Assembly (NCBI GenBank): GCA_001801425.1
Contig: MGXR01000008.1
Coordinates: forward strand, 1 to 40,569
Reading direction: 5' to 3'
Source of the DNA: Gammaproteobacteria bacterium RIFCSPHIGHO2_02_FULL_42_43
Lineage (GTDB): Bacteria; Pseudomonadota; Gammaproteobacteria; Coxiellales; Coxiellaceae
Length of the DNA stretch: 40,569 nucleotides
A program made the translations under genes and the position numbers. The notes under the pieces are model-generated. The model did not search any database. It was not told where the DNA came from and saw nothing but the letters and a program-made list of their open reading frames with translations. Within the stretch, counting starts at the first letter, position 1. The number at the start of each line of letters is the position of its first letter. Shown here piece by piece: positions 24,526-31,341 of this stretch.

Positions 24526-25635
24526 TCACTCTTCAAAAACCCTCACGTTATCAATATCCACACTATAATATCTCGGAGAATTCGCTGTCTTGTTTTTTTC
24601 CTCATACCATTTTGGATGAGCAGGTGTTCCATAAACTGTGACATTCATGCCTGTTTTCAGTTGATTATTCACAACCGGACGCACATTGCCTGAATCAATA
24701 ATTGAAATTAAATCGGGGCTCGTTAAAAATGGTTTATTATTCAGCCAAGCAATGTGATTTTCATTCTTAAACCAAATTTTTAAACGATTATTTTTTTTAT
24801 CAGAGATAATAATATTGCCGACGTAATATCCTTCCTGTGTATCGCCTTGAAAATCAGCAATCACTCCTTCAAATATTTTTTTTGAATGGGCGATGGATTG
24901 TAAATTTCTTTCAAGCGATGAGTAGTCACCTTGTGCAGCGCGGAAAGCTTTTCCAACAGCCAATGCCTTTGAAAGTGTTCCTGACAACATATACTTTTTC
25001 AACTCACCGGCATGACGCAATAAAACGGACTGGCCAATCAGGCCAAAAGACGCCGACGCAAGATGCTTTCCCATTCTCTCAAAAATCATTCTATTATTTG
25101 CGTGATGAATAATGGACGCATTCCCATAAGCATCCATACTCGCTGCAGGGCATAAATCAATGCCATCAATCGCCGGAAGCATTTGTGATGCTTCAGGCAC
25201 TGCTCTACCCACAAAATCAGCATCGATCACCGGTAAATCCAACCATGCAGCTGTTGCCACAGCACTTGCTGTTGCCGCCGCACCGATTTCATAGGGTATA
25301 ATTGCTGATACTTGAGCATGGGGGGATTGTGATAACAAGAGTTTGGTTGCGGCTAACGGCATATTGGAAACAGTCTGTTGCGTCAATCCGCATCTCATTT
25401 TTTCTTGTTTGGTTTCATCCGTCTCGGGCCCGCTTGTTCCCATCAGGTAGGGGCAGATAATCCAATACTCATCGGGAATAGCGCTTATATCCAGTATTTG
25501 AATTTTTTTACCTGCCGTTAATGCATCCGTCAGCATGCGATAACCAAAGTCAGCATTACCGCCACCACCGGTGCCAAAAAAACAGCAGCCGATCGCAAAA
25601 TCTTCAGCGTCTTTCTGCGTTTCAAGAAATATCAT
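24526..25635 (-). CDS. DUF917-family protein
   Basis: A 369-residue cytoplasmic protein of the DUF917 (hydantoinase-like / S-methyl thiohydantoin desulfurase) family. Seen: the N-terminal glycine-rich FFGTGGGGN, PYEIGAAATASAVATAA, DADFVGRAVPE and a C-terminal beta domain ending in DNVRVFEE. Members are found beside hydantoin or amino-acid-derivative catabolism genes; no such neighbour is present here, so the substrate is unknown. It is the first gene of island 3 after the junction and is followed upstream by a broken kinase remnant. Confidence 0.85.
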   Translation of the reverse strand: MIFLETQKDAEDFAIGCCFFGTGGGGNADFGYRMLTDALTAGKKIQILDISAIPDEYWIICPYLMGTSGPETDETKQEKMRCGLTQQTVSNMPLAATKLLLSQSPHAQVSAIIPYEIGAAATASAVATAAWLDLPVIDADFVGRAVPEASQMLPAIDGIDLCPAASMDAYGNASIIHHANNRMIFERMGKHLASASFGLIGQSVLLRHAGELKKYMLSGTLSKALAVGKAFRAAQGDYSSLERNLQSIAHSKKIFEGVIADFQGDTQEGYYVGNIIISDKKNNRLKIWFKNENHIAWLNNKPFLTSPDLISIIDSGNVRPVVNNQLKTGMNVTVYGTPAHPKWYEEKNKTANSPRYYSVDIDNVRVFEE

Positions 25636-25659
25636 CGCGATGCCTCGTAGTCAGTTTAA

Positions 25660-25914
25660 TTAACATGTAGTTACCATTTCAGCAACCTTTAAAAACGATT
25701 GCGTGGAACTGCTAGCTGTGCCGCTATCCTCCACCGTCCAACACGCCCCCAATACGGATTTTACAAATAACCACTGCTCAATACGCTTTTTATCAAAGCC
25801 AGATAATTCAATAAAACAATCCAGATGGCGCAATAATTTTTTTTGAGTAATGCCGCTATTAACGCGCGGCAGGGGAATTTCAAATTCAGCCTCACCTATT
25901 ACGCCTTTTGGGTC
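25660..25914 (-). pseudogene. C-terminal remnant of an APH(6)-like phosphotransferase
   Basis: 84 codons open from an in-frame stop at 25915-25917 to TAA at 25660, beginning DPKGVIGEAEFEI and continuing W-L-F-V-K-S-V-L-G-A-CW-TVED. This aligns with DPNGIVGEREYEIGAL...WTFVQAVLAAWWHVED of the complete kinase next to it (26005-26904). The N-terminal and catalytic parts are missing, so it is a fragment. It may be the other half of the N-terminal fragment at 28628-28870. Confidence 0.75.
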
Positions 25915-26004
25915 TTATGTTGCGTTCTCAGTTATGTGCTGTTGAAATATAGCCTAATCATTCTATAATGATTTTTTGTGGTTAAGATAACATAATTTAA
26001 ACTG

Positions 26005-26904
26005 CTATTCTTTTTTAATTATCATTTCATACGAAACGTTGGCAACATGCTGCATATTTTCAATCCCGTTTGTATTGTCTTCAACATGCCACCATGCTGC
26101 TAATACTGCTTGCACAAAAGTCCACATTAATAATCGCTCTCGATTAAATCTAGTAAGTTCAGTAATAATTGATAATCTACGATCAAAACATTTTTTTAAA
26201 TTTGTATCTGTTTCAATAGTTGAATATGGATTACGCATCAGAGCCCCGATTTCATATTCCCGTTCACCGACAATTCCATTTGGGTCGATCACTAAAAATG
26301 GCTGCCGGGATGCGCTTAAAATATTATCATGATGCAAATCACCATGTAATAATACCACTTCACCCAGCGAAGATAATAATTCATCGCTCATAAAAATAGC
26401 GTCGTGAATTAATTTTTTTGGGATCGAAGAATTTAATTGTTTGGCACGTTGCAAACCTTGCAACCTATTTTTAATATGCCGAAATTTCCAGTGATCGTCA
26501 TCACATGCTCGCCATAATGATTGCATGGTTTGAATAGCAATCAATGTTGCGCGATCATCTTTTAATTGTGAAAGTGAAACACCGGGTGAACATCTTTCTA
26601 GCAATAACCATCCCTTGTTTTCATCCGCATCTAATAATTTTACAGCACCGTTTCCGTCAAAATATTGCAATGCACGAATTTCATTGACTAACGCTTCGTT
26701 CGGAACACCGCATTTAAAAACACATTCACTGCCATCCGATTGTATTGCTATGGCAGCGTAATGATAAGTTAAATTTTGAAATGGATTTTCAATTTTTATA
26801 TTGTGCACATTTTCAATTTCTTTTAAAAAATCAGGTAATGCAGCAAGCCATGCATCACCTATATTGCCGTAAATTGAGGTAATATTTTTCGTCAGTACTC
26901 TCAT
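26005..26904 (-). CDS. APH(6)-type aminoglycoside/hydroxyurea phosphotransferase family
   Basis: A 299-residue small-molecule kinase. The catalytic loop HGDLHHDN, metal-binding IDPNG and C-terminal signature GEREYEIGALMRNP place it in the streptomycin/hydroxyurea phosphotransferase family, close to APH(6). These enzymes phosphorylate streptomycin on the 6-hydroxyl, but many chromosomal members have no proven drug substrate. Fragments of a related gene lie on both sides on the same strand, so the locus has undergone duplication and decay. The ATG at 26904 is the start. Confidence 0.88.
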   Translation of the reverse strand: MRVLTKNITSIYGNIGDAWLAALPDFLKEIENVHNIKIENPFQNLTYHYAAIAIQSDGSECVFKCGVPNEALVNEIRALQYFDGNGAVKLLDADENKGWLLLERCSPGVSLSQLKDDRATLIAIQTMQSLWRACDDDHWKFRHIKNRLQGLQRAKQLNSSIPKKLIHDAIFMSDELLSSLGEVVLLHGDLHHDNILSASRQPFLVIDPNGIVGEREYEIGALMRNPYSTIETDTNLKKCFDRRLSIITELTRFNRERLLMWTFVQAVLAAWWHVEDNTNGIENMQHVANVSYEMIIKKE

Positions 26905-26949
26905 GATTTTTTTATCTCAATTTTTCATAATCAGTCTGTGTATTCAATT

Positions 26950-26984
26950 GAACAACAAAAAATCCCGCCCTATCAGCGGGATTT
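26950..26984 (-). terminator. Rho-independent terminator of the MerR gene
   Basis: On the minus strand AAATCCCGC-TGATAGG-GCGGGATTT is followed by TTTGTTGTT. It lies just after the MerR stop at 26989 and before the kinase gene, separating the two. Confidence 0.85.
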
Positions 26985-26988
26985 AATT

Positions 26989-27750
26989 TTAACTCAATTC
27001 ACGTTCAGCAAAAATTTTCATAGCCTTTGATAGATACTCTGGAAATTTTGGATGAAAACGCTCATAAAATTTTCTAAAATCTGGATGTTCGGTATACATA
27101 ATCCCCAATCCTATGTATTGCTCTTTATTCGGTATCCAGAATGCTTTGATCATATCATAATGCTTTCTGACAAGCCTTTGAACCTCATCTGATTTTGGAT
27201 CAAGATTTCTTTCAATAGCACCTGCAAAAGCATTGTTAATATTTTCATGATCGTTTTTATATTTATCCCAATCAGATTTTTTCCAGTGCTTAACCCTTTC
27301 CCTGCTCTCATCGATCTGCGCCTTTATAACTTTTCCGCTAGCAATCAATTCCTCCTCGTAATTTTTTTGTTTTTCTGAATTAAATCCAAAATATATTTCT
27401 TCGTCACGCATTTTTGTTTTACCTCTTAAATGTGCAATGGTTTTATCAATTGTCTTGATCAATTCTTGAGTACGATCAAGTCCCTGTTTCAGAACTAATT
27501 TGTGTGACAACAGCGCTTCTATTTTGTCAAAGCCATCATTACTCATTATTTTCTGAATATCAGTCAGCGGAAAACCAAGCTCACGGTAAAATAAAACTTG
27601 CTGTAGCATGAGGAGTTGCTCTTCTTCATAGTACCGATAATTATTGTCACCCAAATAAGCAGGTTTCAATAATCCAATGTCATCGTAATAATGAAGTGTT
27701 CGAACACTTACTCCGGATAACTTCGCCAATGTATTCACCGTATATGCCAT
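26989..27750 (-). CDS. MerR-family regulator with TipAS ligand domain
   Basis: A 253-residue activator. Residues 1-70 form the MerR winged helix (TVNTLAKLSGVSVRTLHYYD). A coiled-coil linker reaches to about 115. The C-terminal half is a TipAS domain, known in TipAL, Mta and SkgA, where it senses drugs such as thiopeptides or mediates multidrug responses. AGAGGAA lies 5 bp before the ATG. Its promoter has the 19-bp spacer used by MerR proteins, so it probably controls its own gene. No exporter is directly adjacent. Confidence 0.92.
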   Translation of the reverse strand: MAYTVNTLAKLSGVSVRTLHYYDDIGLLKPAYLGDNNYRYYEEEQLLMLQQVLFYRELGFPLTDIQKIMSNDGFDKIEALLSHKLVLKQGLDRTQELIKTIDKTIAHLRGKTKMRDEEIYFGFNSEKQKNYEEELIASGKVIKAQIDESRERVKHWKKSDWDKYKNDHENINNAFAGAIERNLDPKSDEVQRLVRKHYDMIKAFWIPNKEQYIGLGIMYTEHPDFRKFYERFHPKFPEYLSKAMKIFAERELS

Positions 27751-27776
27751 ATAAATTCCTCTAACTGATTGTTAGC

Positions 27777-27807
27777 ACAGTAAGGTATTACGTGACGTGA
27801 GGGTCAA
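27777..27807 (-). promoter_or_regulatory. MerR-type promoter with 19-bp spacer
   Basis: On the minus strand TTGACC (plus 27802-27807), a 19-bp spacer containing CTCACGTCACGT and TACTGT (plus 27777-27782). The over-long spacer with a dyad (ACGT-C-ACGT) is the hallmark of MerR-activated promoters. Confidence 0.6.
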
Positions 27808-27885
27808 GTTTTTTCACAACCATTTTACCTGGACACTTTTTTGGATTAAAGCACCATTCCAAATGGCTTTTCTTGTATGATATGC

Positions 27886-27905
27886 TATAATCTTACCAGT
27901 AAGAT
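27886..27905 (+). promoter_or_regulatory. Promoter and operator of the AbrB-PIN pair
   Basis: Extended -10 TGCTATAAT (27883-27891) overlaps a perfect inverted repeat ATCTTAC-CA-GTAAGAT (27890-27905). The repeat is well placed for repression by the AbrB-fold antitoxin. The Shine-Dalgarno GAGAGG follows at 27907-27912. Confidence 0.65.
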
Positions 27906-27920
27906 AGAGAGGTAGTGCAT

Positions 27921-28181
27921 ATGAGCCAAGTAGCAACAACAAAAATGTCATCAAAAGGGCAGGTAGTCATCCCAGAAGATATCAGAGATAAAATGGGTCT
28001 GCATTCTGGTGATCAATTTTTAGTGCTTGCTGAAAAAGACGTGGTTATTTTAAAAATAGTCACACGTCCCAGCATGAATGAATATAAAAACCTGATTATC
28101 AAAGCACACAAATCAGCAAAGGCAGCTGGTCTGACGAATGAATCTATAAAATCAGCAATAAAGGTTGCTCGCAAAAAGTGA
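27921..28181 (+). CDS. AbrB/MazE-fold (SpoVT-AbrB) antitoxin
   Basis: An 86-residue protein with the swapped-hairpin AbrB motif SSKGQVVIPEDIRDKMGLHS then GDQFLVL in the first 45 residues and a basic helical tail. It probably binds the operator just upstream and neutralises the PIN toxin encoded next. The ATG at 27921 is 8 bp after GAGAGG; an upstream GTG at 27915 is less likely. The stop overlaps the toxin start (GTGA). Confidence 0.9.
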   Translation: MSQVATTKMSSKGQVVIPEDIRDKMGLHSGDQFLVLAEKDVVILKIVTRPSMNEYKNLIIKAHKSAKAAGLTNESIKSAIKVARKK

Positions 28182-28585
28182 TTAAATTAGTTTTAGATAC
28201 TAACGTTTTTATCTCAGGCATATTCTGGGCAGGACACCCTGAACGAATTTTAAATGCTTGGAGTGACGGAAAAATTAAACTCATCGTCTCGCCTGAGATA
28301 CTAAATGAGTACGTTCGCGTTGGAAATATTCTTTCAAAAAAATATCCAAGTGTTGATATTTCACCGTTTATTGATTTGGTCACCATTTACGGTGAATTTG
28401 TATCTCCAGTAATTTTGAAAGAGCCAGTTTCAAGAGATGCAGACGATGATAAATTTATTGCAACCGCACTTGCAGCAAAATGTAAACTGATCGTCAGTGG
28501 CGATAAAGATTTACTAACTGTCGATGGATGTTTTGGTATCGAAATTATCAAACCAAATGATTTTATAAATAAATATTTGAATTAA
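28178..28585 (+). CDS. PIN-domain toxin (COG1569 type, VapC-like)
   Basis: A 135-residue putative ribonuclease. Conserved acidic residues of the PIN fold are visible: LVLDTNVFISG (D7), SPEILNEY (E42), RDADDDKFIATALAA (D94-D96) and SGDKDLL (D115). It starts with GTG overlapping the antitoxin stop by 4 bp, a classical toxin-antitoxin layout. PIN toxins usually cut tRNA, rRNA or mRNA; the target here is unknown. Confidence 0.9.
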   Translation: MIKLVLDTNVFISGIFWAGHPERILNAWSDGKIKLIVSPEILNEYVRVGNILSKKYPSVDISPFIDLVTIYGEFVSPVILKEPVSRDADDDKFIATALAAKCKLIVSGDKDLLTVDGCFGIEIIKPNDFINKYLN

Positions 28586-28627
28586 AGATACTAATATGGC
28601 TATATTAAATAGAATCCAAAAAATTCA

Positions 28628-28870
28628 TTAAAGCCTTATCATCGCGCCAATGCGCAAGTGATTTTTTACTTTTTCCAGCATTTCTGCATCTAACACAATA
28701 TTAAATTGCGCTTCATCAAAACTTTTAATGGCTTTAAAATTCCACTGCTTTTCATATTGCGCAAGAAACCGCGAGAAATTCTCAAGCCATTGCCGGCCTA
28801 TATCACCATATAATGTAAGGATATTTTTGCGCACAAGCGTGGATACGAATAAATTATCGTGTTTCATCAT
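28628..28870 (-). pseudogene. N-terminal remnant of an APH(6)-like phosphotransferase
   Basis: About 80 codons from ATG 28870, reading LVRKNILTLYGDIGRQWLEN, which aligns with the first 40 residues of the complete kinase at 26005-26904 (VLTKNITSIYGNIGDAWLAA). It then loses similarity and stops at 28628; no catalytic motif is present. In another frame, 28597-28680 encodes a short unrelated tail (AGKSKKSLAHWRDDKAL...), so the junction may be with another gene fragment. The start overlaps the acetyltransferase stop. Confidence 0.7.
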
Positions 28871-29408
28871 ATTCATCCTTGGAAATACGATACAACACAT
28901 GTCGACATAACGGATGTGATTTTTCTATTTTGGGATGATCAAAGTCATCATCCGGATTATGTTCTAGGCCGATTTTTTCCATCACGCGACGTGATTTTAT
29001 ATTGCCCGCTGCTGTAAACGACACGACTTCTTTTAGTTTTAAATTTTCAAATGCATATTTTAAAACTGCGGTTGCTGCTTCTGTTGCATAACCATGATGC
29101 CATTGATTAGATGAAAGGCGCCAACCAATTTCAACCGCCGGTGTAAAATGCGCCTCAAATGATGGGATCATCAATCCGCACCAGCCGATCATTTCATGCG
29201 TTGATTTTAATTCCACTGCATACAGTGAAAATCCGTGATCATCGTAATGCCGAATAATCTTACGAACACCAGCCGCTGTTTTCTCGCGATCAGCAGTGCC
29301 TAGCAAAAATTCACGGACTTTAGGATCTTGATCGATGAGCGCCATTGCATCGATATCGCGTTCCTCAAAAGTGCGTAGAACAAGGCGATCAGTTTCAAGG
29401 ATTTTCAC
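28854..29408 (-). CDS. GNAT acetyltransferase, RimJ/RimL type
   Basis: A 184-residue N-acetyltransferase. ETDRLVLRTFEERDIDAM opens the fold. The acetyl-CoA binding region is around WHHGYATEAATAVLKYAFE (QxxGYA type), with the late NIKSRRVMEKIGL motif. Proteins like this acetylate ribosomal protein N-termini or small molecules; the substrate is not predictable. It overlaps the ribbon-helix-helix gene by 14 bp. GTG at 29408 is chosen; TTG at 29414 is an alternative start. Confidence 0.88.
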   Translation of the reverse strand: MKILETDRLVLRTFEERDIDAMALIDQDPKVREFLLGTADREKTAAGVRKIIRHYDDHGFSLYAVELKSTHEMIGWCGLMIPSFEAHFTPAVEIGWRLSSNQWHHGYATEAATAVLKYAFENLKLKEVVSFTAAGNIKSRRVMEKIGLEHNPDDDFDHPKIEKSHPLCRHVLYRISKDEYDETR

Positions 29409-29724
29409 ATTCAACGCCTTTGGTCACCAATTGAATTTGTTGTGTGATGCTTTGAATGCAGGCCTCAACAGAATCAGCCTTGACGGTTACCTTGTCTTTG
29501 TCATACACGCACATCAGCACTTGGTTGAGCGTATTTAAAATTCTCAAAAGATAGGTTTTGGTTTCCTGATCCAGTACCGCGCGAGCTGATGATTTTATAT
29601 CACGTCGAAAATGATTTTTAATAATGTCTGCAACAGCGGTTGATAATGGAATCTGTTTTTTGGCCGCGAACGCTGTCAGCGCTTCTGTTGTTTCTGTATC
29701 CAAATACGTTTGAATTCGTCGCAT
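29395..29724 (-). CDS. Ribbon-helix-helix protein, MobC/CopG-like
   Basis: A 109-residue protein. The N-terminus MRRIQTYLDTETTEALTAFA then AKKQIPLSTAVADIIKNHF looks like a ribbon-helix-helix DNA-binding unit. The C-terminal half is helical and resembles accessory plasmid mobilisation proteins, but no relaxase gene is present. It may be a transcription factor for the overlapping acetyltransferase gene or a leftover of a mobilisable element. Confidence 0.6.
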   Translation of the reverse strand: MRRIQTYLDTETTEALTAFAAKKQIPLSTAVADIIKNHFRRDIKSSARAVLDQETKTYLLRILNTLNQVLMCVYDKDKVTVKADSVEACIQSITQQIQLVTKGVECENP

Positions 29725-29852
29725 ATCAAAGCCACTCCGTGAAAATTTTTATGCTGGCAAAAAAATTATATGACTCGCATGCGACTCGCACAAGAAAAAA
29801 AGAGACTCTTATATGAATTGAATTAAAAAATTCAGCGCGTAATTCATTGTAT

Positions 29853-29886
29853 TATATCAAGACTCTTTAACGAGTCGATATTTTTG
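29853..29886. other. Hairpin with T tract in the 29725-30027 intergenic region
   Basis: GACTC-TTTAAC-GAGTC (29861-29876), extended imperfectly by TATC/GATA and followed by ATTTTTG. It could be a terminator-like or operator hairpin between the divergent ribbon-helix-helix and MazE-like genes. Apart from this and the MazE operator I see no gene in the 303-bp gap. Confidence 0.35.
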
Positions 29887-29986
29887 ACTAAAAAAATATT
29901 ATTTCATATATTTTTTGTTATAATTCAGCCAATTGCATCGTGCAACTTATGTTGCGTAGTGTGTAGACATTTTTAAAATCATACGC

Positions 29987-30019
29987 TATTATTGTACGTA
30001 TAGTATACGTATAATAATA
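29987..30019. promoter_or_regulatory. 33-bp near-perfect palindrome, operator/promoter of the MazEF-like pair
   Basis: TATTATTGTACGTATA and TATACGTATAATAATA flank a central G, with 15 of 16 positions paired. The right arm contains TATAAT (30010-30015) as -10, and AGGTGA follows immediately. Probably the autoregulatory site of the antitoxin. Confidence 0.7.
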
Positions 30020-30027
30020 GGTGACAT

Positions 30028-30261
30028 ATGCATAAAAAATTAACCGTCTCGATTGATGCGGAAGTTTATAAAGGATTGTATGACGTTATTGGCAAAAGAC
30101 ATATCAGTCAATTTCTTGAAACCCTTGCACGCCCTTACGTCATTCATGCTGACCTATTGGCCGCTTATCAAGAAATGGCTGCCAATGAAACCAGAGAACT
30201 TGACGCGAACGCATGGTCAGAAGGATTAACAGGAGACACAGATGCAGATGTTACGTGGTGA
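30028..30261 (+). CDS. MazE-like antitoxin (ribbon-helix-helix type)
   Basis: A 77-residue protein. KLTVSIDAEVYKGLYDVIGK and HISQFLETLARPYV form a ribbon-helix-helix DNA-binding part. The acidic C-terminus (TRELDANAWSEGLTGDTDAD) is the type that wraps and blocks MazF. AGGTGA lies close to the ATG. It overlaps the toxin gene by 20 bp. Confidence 0.85.
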   Translation: MHKKLTVSIDAEVYKGLYDVIGKRHISQFLETLARPYVIHADLLAAYQEMAANETRELDANAWSEGLTGDTDADVTW

Positions 30262-30574
30262 TGTATGGTGGATTGATTTTTCATCCTCCAAGCCATCGGG
30301 TGGCGAAATTAAGAAAATTCGCCCAGCAGTGATCGTGAGTAATGACGCATCAAATAAGGTAATGAACCGCGTACAGGTAATACCATTGACCAGCCAGATT
30401 GAAAAATGTTATCCGTGTGAAGCTTATGTAAAAGTGGACGGCAAACAAAGCAAAGCGATGGCAGATCAAATTATGACGATCAGCAAAACTCGGCTTTCAA
30501 AACGCATGGGGAAAATTGATGTATCGGATTTGACCGATGTTGAACGAGCAATCAAAATACAACTCGATCTGTAG
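30242..30574 (+). CDS. mazF: MazF/PemK-type endoribonuclease toxin
   Basis: A 110-residue sequence-specific mRNA interferase. RGDVWWIDFSSSKPSGGEIK with R-P-AVIVSND and the late QIMTISKTRLSKRMGKID are the conserved MazF blocks, including the R-P-A-V-I-V strand. AGGAG lies 6 bp before the ATG at 30242. Coupled by overlap to its antitoxin gene. Cutting site unknown. Confidence 0.92.
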   Translation: MQMLRGDVWWIDFSSSKPSGGEIKKIRPAVIVSNDASNKVMNRVQVIPLTSQIEKCYPCEAYVKVDGKQSKAMADQIMTISKTRLSKRMGKIDVSDLTDVERAIKIQLDL

Positions 30575-30590
30575 CAAGCGGATTAAGAAA

Positions 30591-30980
30591 ATGGCAGAGT
30601 CAACTCAAAAAATATATTGTCCTTGCAACTCAAAAAAATTATTTTCCCATTGCTGCGAACCCCATTTGCTAGGAAAGCTAAACGCACCAACACCGGAAAC
30701 GTTAATGCGCTCACGGTATACAGCCTACTCATTAGCACGCATTGATTACATTCAAAAAACCATGTGTAAAAAAGCTGCTGAAAATTATGATCCTATTGCC
30801 GCGGCAAGGTGGGCATCATCCGTTAAATGGTTAGGATTAACTGTCGTTGAAGCACCGCCGCCTAAAAATAATATCGGCACAGTCGTATTTTTTGCACAAT
30901 TTCTTGAGAATAAAATTCGAAAGGAAATTGTAGAAAAAAGCCTGTTTGAAAAAATAGATGGCGTGTTACGAAGACCTTGA
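30591..30980 (+). CDS. YchJ-family SEC-C motif protein, probably frameshifted at the C-terminus
   Basis: A 129-residue protein of the YchJ/UPF0225 family: N-terminal zinc-type SEC-C motif CPCNSKKLFSHCC, MRSRYTAYSLARIDYI, KWLGLTVVEA and IVEKSLFEKIDG. The family normally continues with a W-Y-x-x-DG segment. Here the frame ends in GVLRRP, while another frame from about 30966 reads CYEDLDGLDQ and runs to 31029. A two-base loss near 30966 would explain this. Start at ATG 30591, 17 bp after mazF; function of the family is unclear. Confidence 0.8.
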   Translation: MAESTQKIYCPCNSKKLFSHCCEPHLLGKLNAPTPETLMRSRYTAYSLARIDYIQKTMCKKAAENYDPIAAARWASSVKWLGLTVVEAPPPKNNIGTVVFFAQFLENKIRKEIVEKSLFEKIDGVLRRP

Positions 30981-31065
30981 CGGTTTGGATCAACGGGCGA
31001 TGCATTTTTTAGGGATGGATGGTGACTGATCCAGCCGCAAATTTCCGGACACCTTGCTAAGCGCA

Positions 31066-31082
31066 CCCCAAAGGGGTTTTTT
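31066..31082 (+). terminator. Rho-independent terminator at the end of island 3
   Basis: CCCC-AAA-GGGG followed by TTTTTT, 36 bp after the alternative YchJ stop and directly before the fourth tRNA fragment. Confidence 0.75.
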
Positions 31083-31094
31083 GATCAGCAGATT

Positions 31095-31121
31095 GGCGGT
31101 TCAAATCCGTTCGCCAGCTTC
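31095..31121 (+). repeat. Attachment-type direct repeat 4 (right end of island 3)
   Basis: 27 bp identical to the last part of tRNA-Thr(TGT), GGCGGTTCAAATCCGTTCGC and CAGCTTC. The sequence before it differs from the other copies and lacks the conserved 90-bp end sequence. Confidence 0.75.
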
Positions 31122-31341
31122 AATAAAATTAATTTAATATCAATGAATTACAGAACTCCTTTATCAATTTCTTTCACCGTTTCGTCAACCTACTGTGACG
31201 TAATTGTGGCAATGAGGTGACAGAAAATCAGTTGGTCTATTGAAGAACTTTTTTGACCATATTTTTAAAATATCGAAAATGTTATCATACTCAGCAGTCG
31301 TTTTTGTTACTGATCAATATTTGTAAAAATTTGGATTCGGG

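Noticed and set aside
28597-28680. Short tail AGKSKKSLAHWRDDKAL as a separate gene
   Set aside because: Only about 26 codons with an upstream stop; mentioned as a possible junction fragment only.
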